Below are positions 20,688 through 21,308 of a stretch of 21,308 bases of DNA, piece by piece (position 1 is the stretch's first letter; each line of letters opens with the position of its first letter). The position numbers were made by a program, and so were the translations under genes. This DNA comes from an uncultured Oscillospiraceae bacterium (lineage in GTDB: Bacteria; Bacillota_A; Clostridia; Oscillospirales; Oscillospiraceae). Under the pieces are notes generated by a model that made no database searches, was not told the origin of the DNA, and worked only from the letters and a program-made list of their open reading frames with translations. Location of the stretch: assembly GCA_900769845.1 (NCBI GenBank), contig CAAGIF010000098.1, forward strand, positions 1-21,308, in the 5' to 3' direction.

Positions 20688-21230
20688 ATGCAAAGATTAG
20701 GTTTTATTCACGATATGCTGGATGTGAAGATTTTGATCCTGTTTGTCATGGCCCGGGTGAACTACCCCGTTACCATCGGCGAGCTTTACGAGCTGTGCTA
20801 CCAGGATGAATGTCTTAGCTATTTTGATGTCTGTACCGCAGCACCCGAGATGGTAGCTTCCGGTCATTTGTTGGCAGACGAAGAAGAAAAGTACATCATT
20901 ACCGATAAGGGCAGGGAGGATGGCGCTCTGACGGAGGATTCCATTGCTTTCACGGTCAAGCAGCGCGCAGAAAACGCTGTTGCCCGTTATAATCGGCAGA
21001 TCCGCCGCAGCAGCTTTGTGAAAACCCAGGTGCTTCCCAGAGATTCCGGCGATTATTCCGTTATCATGTCCCTGGATGATGAGTTCGGCAATCTGATGAC
21101 CCTGGAACTGGTTGCACCGGATCAGCGGCAGGCAATCCGCCTCAGCAAGCTCTTTGAACGAAAGGCGGAAATGGTCTATAATCTGACTATGGCGGAACTT
21201 CTGGATGATGAAGATCAATTGGATGACTGA
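20688..21230 (+). CDS. DUF4364 family protein
   Basis: A 180-residue protein of the clostridial DUF4364 family. The start LGFIHDMLDVKILILFVMARVNYPVTIGELYEL, the motif YFDVCTAAPEMVASGHL and the YIITDKGREDGALTEDSIAFTVK segment are characteristic. The first 90 residues look like a winged-helix domain, so it may be a DNA-binding regulator, but no target or function is established to my knowledge. The C-terminal half ends in an acidic tail (LLDDEDQLDD). The ATG at 20688 has GAGGTGA upstream. It is divergent from spoVFB, with about 196 bases between them. Confidence 0.85.
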   Translation: MQRLGFIHDMLDVKILILFVMARVNYPVTIGELYELCYQDECLSYFDVCTAAPEMVASGHLLADEEEKYIITDKGREDGALTEDSIAFTVKQRAENAVARYNRQIRRSSFVKTQVLPRDSGDYSVIMSLDDEFGNLMTLELVAPDQRQAIRLSKLFERKAEMVYNLTMAELLDDEDQLDD

Positions 21231-21236
21231 CACCCC

Positions 21237-21265
21237 TTGCCGCTTCTGCCGTTTCATGGTATAGT
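21237..21265 (+). promoter_or_regulatory. Promoter of the next gene beyond the right edge
   Basis: TTGCCG (21237-21242) and TATAGT (21260-21265) are spaced by 17 bases with TGG before the -10. It begins 7 bases after the DUF4364 stop, so the next gene is a separate unit. Confidence 0.7.
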
Positions 21266-21272
21266 ATTAGTA

Positions 21273-21300
21273 CACCGGATGACCGGTGAAACGAAAGGAG
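21273..21300 (+). promoter_or_regulatory. Leader hairpin and ribosome site of the next gene
   Basis: The arms CACCGG (21273-21278) and CCGGTG (21283-21288) enclose ATGA right at the expected transcript start. AAAGGAG follows at 21294-21300, so a start codon should lie at or just past the window end. A 5'-end hairpin can stabilise an mRNA. Confidence 0.5.
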
Positions 21301-21308
21301 CTGCCGCA

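Noticed and set aside
1..21308. A defence island, mobile element, CRISPR array or biosynthetic cluster
   Set aside because: No transposase, integrase, nuclease cassette, direct-repeat array or biosynthetic core enzyme is present. The genes are housekeeping or small unknowns with uniform composition.

Overview
The window reads as chromosomal DNA from a spore-forming, low-to-moderate GC Clostridia-type Firmicute, most likely an Oscillospirales-like gut anaerobe. This rests on strong AGGAGG-type ribosome sites, frequent TTG/GTG starts, sigma-A-like promoters (often with an extended TG -10), a dipicolinate synthase subunit, a DUF4364 protein, and small proteins of a type I associate with Oscillospiraceae. 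It is an ordinary core-genome neighbourhood: I see no insertion sequence, phage gene, CRISPR array, tRNA or rRNA, and no gene-free stretch above 300 bases.

Layout. 1-560: tail of a ribosomal protein S1-like gene and a Dabb-domain protein. 562-1488 (-): AEC-family permease. 1606-5574 (-): compact operon tmk, DJ-1/PfpI protein, mltG, U32 protein (trhP-like). 5812-7898 (+): DEAD-box helicase coupled to a divergent DprA-like protein. 7975-8828 (-): rplM-rpsI. 9053-10385 (+): TtcA-like enzyme overlapping a YpgQ-like HD protein, then an 83-residue membrane protein (10446-10697), dusB (10738-11703) and a secreted M23 peptidase (11748-12695). 12723-15886 (-): zinc-uptake operon znuA-znuC-znuB ending in trmO. 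15998-17096 (-): a 76-residue conserved unknown and a zinc-ribbon/TM/BspA-repeat protein. 17211-19885 (+): GNAT protein and glutamine-dependent NAD synthetase. 19907-20491 (-): spoVFB without spoVFA. 20688-21230 (+): DUF4364 protein, then a promoter and leader for a gene beyond the right edge.

Themes. Four tRNA-modification enzymes (U32/TrhP-like, TtcA-like, DusB, TrmO) lie within about 12 kb in three separate transcription units. Many genes overlap by 1-8 bases, implying translational coupling. Several hairpins do double duty: the dusB terminator stem contains the start of the M23 gene, a stem covers part of the ribosome site of the 83-residue protein, and the stop codons of dprA and spoVFB lie in hairpin loops.

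I did not find a convincing undescribed multi-gene system. The best second-look items are the terminator/start-codon overlap at 11712-11765, the hairpin-covered small membrane protein, the divergent DprA, the orphan spoVFB, and a pair of operator-like repeats upstream of the TtcA-like gene.
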